8,798 bases of DNA, taken from assembly GCA_024684155.1 (NCBI GenBank), contig JAIKXK010000411.1:1-8798 (forward strand). The letters run 5' to 3'. The notes under the pieces are model-generated. The model was not told the origin of the DNA and ran no database searches. It saw only the letters and a program-made list of their open reading frames with translations. Position 1 is the stretch's first letter. The number at the start of each line of letters is the position of its first letter. A program made the translations under genes and the position numbers. Below, in pieces: positions 7,574-8,798 of the stretch. This stretch comes from Lachnospiraceae bacterium (lineage in GTDB: Bacteria; Bacillota; Clostridia; Lachnospirales; Lachnospiraceae).

Positions 7574-7602
7574 AATATACTATATATTCGTCTATAAAGC
7601 AA
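7574..7602 (-). promoter_or_regulatory. Probable sigma-A promoter for plsX-acpP
   Basis: On the minus strand TTGCTT (7602-7597) and TATATT (7579-7574) are separated by 17 bp, between the rpmF terminator and the plsX SD. A second, overlapping reading is TTGCTT (7606-7601) with TATAGT (7584-7579), 16 bp apart. Either gives a leader of about 40 nt. Because a terminator separates rpmF from plsX, a promoter is expected here. The -35 is imperfect and the region is AT-rich, so the exact choice is uncertain. Confidence 0.5.
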
Positions 7603-7615
7603 GCAATTCAATAAT

Positions 7616-7652
7616 AAAAAACCCTTAAAGAATAACATCTTTAAGGGTTTTA
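7616..7652 (-). terminator. Intrinsic terminator after rpmF
   Basis: A perfect 10-bp inverted repeat (arms 7621-7630 and 7639-7648, CTTTAAGGGT / ACCCTTAAAG) with an 8-nt loop, extended by A-T pairs to about 13 bp. On the minus strand it is followed by a run of at least six T. It lies 25 nt after the rpmF stop codon. It separates the yceD-rpmF unit from plsX-acpP, though read-through is possible. Confidence 0.88.
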
Positions 7653-7677
7653 TCACATATCAATAGGAGTTGTAAGA

Positions 7678-7857
7678 TTAGTCCTGAGCAATAATCTCAC
7701 GCTTGTTGTAAGAACCACAGTTCTTGCAAACTCTATGTGGCATCATAAGTTCACCACACTTAGAACATTTTACTAATGTCGGAGCGCTCATTTTCCAGTT
7801 TGCTCTTCTCTTATCTCTTCTTCCTTTTGAAGATTTGTTCTTAGGACAAATAGACAT
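7678..7857 (-). CDS. rpmF: 50S ribosomal protein L32 (zinc-ribbon form)
   Basis: Small basic protein of the large ribosomal subunit. The 59 residues read MSICPKNKSSKGRRDKRR at the N-terminus, then ANWKMSAPTLVKC. A CxxC (C31, C34) and a second CxxC (C44, C47) form a zinc-binding ribbon, so this is the C+ type that needs zinc. The conserved LMMPHRVCKNCG and KREI segments match the family. The start MSIC, rather than the more common MAVPK, is a lineage variant I associate with Lachnospiraceae. The AAGGAGGT SD (7867-7874) is 9 nt upstream and is formed by the last codons of yceD. A terminator follows directly. The gene is too short for many ORF callers but is unambiguous. Confidence 0.97.
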   Translation of the reverse strand: MSICPKNKSSKGRRDKRRANWKMSAPTLVKCSKCGELMMPHRVCKNCGSYNKREIIAQD

Positions 7858-7862
7858 ATTCT

Positions 7863-8387
7863 TTACACCTCCTTAAAGTCTTTGAAAACATCCTGAAATT
7901 GTTGCATTCTAGGATCCATAACAGAAGTATCACAATCACACTCTTCTATGTTTCGATTTTTACCACACACAGGGCAAATACCTTTGCAATCCTCTTTGCA
8001 TAATACCTTTGCAGGCCAATTTACAAGGATTTCGTTAACAACCAAACAATCTACATCTAATGAATTCTCTTCGATGCAAATTACGCCTTCCTCTTCATCG
8101 CAAGTTATTATGTCGTTTGAAATAAAAAATTCCTCAGATATTTTCACAGGGATTTCAATTTCAACCTCTTCTAAGCATCGATCACAAGGACTTATAAAAG
8201 AAACCTTGGTACTTCCACTTACATATAACTTTTTACCTTCATCATTATAAAAGGTTAAAGTGAAAGGTTCGTCACTGGATTTCCTGTAGCTTGTACCTCC
8301 AATAGATACTGAGGTAACATCACAAGATACGGAAACATCCGTTGTTTCATTTTCTTTATCTAATAAAAAAGATAAATCTAACTTCAT
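7863..8387 (-). CDS. yceD: YceD/DUF177 family protein, cysteine-rich, paired with L32
   Basis: Member of the DUF177 (YceD; YlbN in Bacillus) family, usually encoded directly before rpmF and linked to 23S rRNA accumulation and large-subunit assembly. The biochemical role is not firmly known. The protein has 174 residues, 12 of them cysteines. The family CxxC is C68-C71 (SPCDRCLEEV). The C-terminal cluster is C130, C134, C138, C141, C150 and C152 (CKEDCKGICPVCG, then ECDCD), followed by the conserved DPR motif (158-160). The cysteines suggest metal binding. The ATG at 8387 has GGAGG 5 nt upstream. A longer TTG reading from 8414 would start inside the promoter -10 box and is excluded. The stop codon is 5 nt before the rpmF start, and the final AAG-GAG-GTG codons form the rpmF SD, so the two are translationally coupled. 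Confidence 0.93.
   Translation of the reverse strand: MKLDLSFLLDKENETTDVSVSCDVTSVSIGGTSYRKSSDEPFTLTFYNDEGKKLYVSGSTKVSFISPCDRCLEEVEIEIPVKISEEFFISNDIITCDEEEGVICIEENSLDVDCLVVNEILVNWPAKVLCKEDCKGICPVCGKNRNIEECDCDTSVMDPRMQQFQDVFKDFKEV
7867..7874 (-). promoter_or_regulatory. rpmF Shine-Dalgarno embedded in the yceD C-terminus
   Basis: AAGGAGGT, fully complementary to the 16S anti-SD, is built from the last three sense codons (Lys-Glu-Val) of yceD just before its TAA. It lies 9 nt before the rpmF ATG. Ribosomes finishing yceD therefore cover the rpmF initiation site, so translation of the two is expected to be coupled. Confidence 0.9.
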
Positions 8388-8413
8388 AAATGCCTCCAAT
8401 CCGCAACAATCCA

Positions 8414-8442
8414 ATTATAATGGCACACTGCGCCCTTGTCAA
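8414..8442 (-). promoter_or_regulatory. Consensus sigma-A promoter for yceD-rpmF
   Basis: On the minus strand a perfect -35 TTGACA (8442-8437) and a perfect -10 TATAAT (8419-8414) are separated by exactly 17 bp. The expected transcription start is near 8407, giving a leader of only about 20 nt before the yceD ATG, just enough for its SD. There is no room for a riboswitch or attenuator. The upstream edge lies 24 bp after the ackA stop. Confidence 0.93.
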
Positions 8443-8466
8443 CCAAAATTTAAAAAACTTTATTGA

Positions 8467-8798
8467 TTATACAAGTGCTACTGTTTCTCTTGCAATTGCA
8501 AGTTCTTCATTTGTAGGTACACAGTAAACTTTCACCTTAGAATCACTAGCTGAAATCAACTTATCTTCTCCAGCTACCTTGTTTGCTTCATCATCTAACT
8601 TAAGACCAAGATATCCAAAATAGTTACATACCTTTTCACGAAGCCAACCTGTGTTCTCACCAATACCTGCAGTAAAGGCAATTACATCAACACCATTCAT
8701 AGCTGCAATATAAGAACCTACATATTTTGCTACACGATAGCAGAACATTTCGATTGCAAGCTGAGCTCTTTCATTACCTTCATCTGAAGCTGCCTTTA
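8467..8798 (-). CDS. ackA: Acetate kinase, C-terminal part (5' end beyond window)
   Basis: Cytoplasmic enzyme that converts acetyl-phosphate and ADP to acetate and ATP, the substrate-level phosphorylation step paired with phosphotransacetylase. The last 109 codons are present, of about 400 in the family; the frame enters at the right edge with KAASDEGNERAQLAIEMFCYRVAKY. The ATP-binding signature FTAGIGENTG and the closing VYCVPTNEELAIARET are diagnostic. The Glu of PTNEEL probably corresponds to the magnesium-binding Glu384 of the Methanosarcina enzyme. The Met at 8748 is internal, not a start. The stop at 8469-8467 is not followed by a recognisable terminator hairpin, so transcripts may continue into yceD. 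The context fits the clostridial pta-ackA-yceD-rpmF order, with pta expected to the right. Confidence 0.95.
   Translation of the reverse strand, partial: KAASDEGNERAQLAIEMFCYRVAKYVGSYIAAMNGVDVIAFTAGIGENTGWLREKVCNYFGYLGLKLDDEANKVAGEDKLISASDSKVKVYCVPTNEELAIARETVALV

Noticed and set aside
7948..8250. 100-codon open frame on the plus strand, antisense to yceD
   Set aside because: No SD, no recognisable family and biased composition; it is the complement of a well-supported gene on the other strand.
8388..8414. N-terminal extension of YceD from a TTG at 8414
   Set aside because: That codon falls within the -10 box of the promoter, upstream of the transcription start, so it cannot be in the mRNA from that promoter.
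8442..8466. Possible terminator after ackA in the T-rich stretch
   Set aside because: There is a T-run on the minus strand but no hairpin precedes it within the ackA-yceD gap.
1..8798. Undescribed defence, mobile or biosynthetic system
   Set aside because: Every complete gene belongs to a well-known housekeeping family in a conserved order; no repeats, integrase, transposase or anomalous composition was seen.

Overview
This 8.8 kb window is an ordinary but very cleanly readable piece of Firmicutes chromosome. It is AT-rich, and every gene lies on the minus strand, so transcription runs from right (8798) to left (1). The gene order ackA-yceD-rpmF-plsX-acpP-rnc-smc-ftsY is the conserved Clostridia arrangement. 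The L32 N-terminus (MSICPKNKSSKGRRDKRR) and the ACT-type threonine dehydratase after ftsY suggest a Lachnospiraceae-like gut anaerobe. The taxon is an inference; no rRNA gene or other marker in the window settles it.

Layout in transcription order. (1) 8798-8467: the C-terminal part of acetate kinase, cut by the window edge. (2) A textbook sigma-A promoter (8442-8414) drives yceD and rpmF. These are tightly coupled: the Shine-Dalgarno (SD) sequence of rpmF is made of the last codons of yceD. An intrinsic terminator follows at 7652-7616. (3) A leader with a probable promoter precedes plsX (acyl-ACP:phosphate acyltransferase) and acpP (acyl carrier protein), the lipid-synthesis pair. (4) A strong hairpin with a U-tract lies between acpP and rnc. 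(5) rnc (RNase III, TTG start), smc (chromosome condensation ATPase) and ftsY (SRP receptor) are packed with gaps of 17 and 2 nt. (6) After a 28-nt gap comes a PLP-dependent threonine ammonia-lyase that runs off the left edge of the window, still open after 307 codons.

Together the genes link acetate/ATP metabolism, ribosome assembly (YceD, L32), phospholipid precursor synthesis (PlsX, ACP), RNA processing (RNase III), chromosome segregation (SMC) and membrane protein targeting (FtsY). These are growth-related housekeeping functions. All are complete apart from the two edge genes, and I saw no frameshift, mobile element, CRISPR array, tRNA or rRNA.

I did not find a previously undescribed system. 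The points most worth a second look are regulatory. The main one is the acpP-rnc hairpin: it looks like a terminator, but it stands only about 20 nt before a weakly initiated RNase III gene with no room for a promoter after it. Others are the yceD/rpmF and smc/ftsY coupling, a small inverted repeat in the plsX leader, and a hairpin over the ftsY stop codon.
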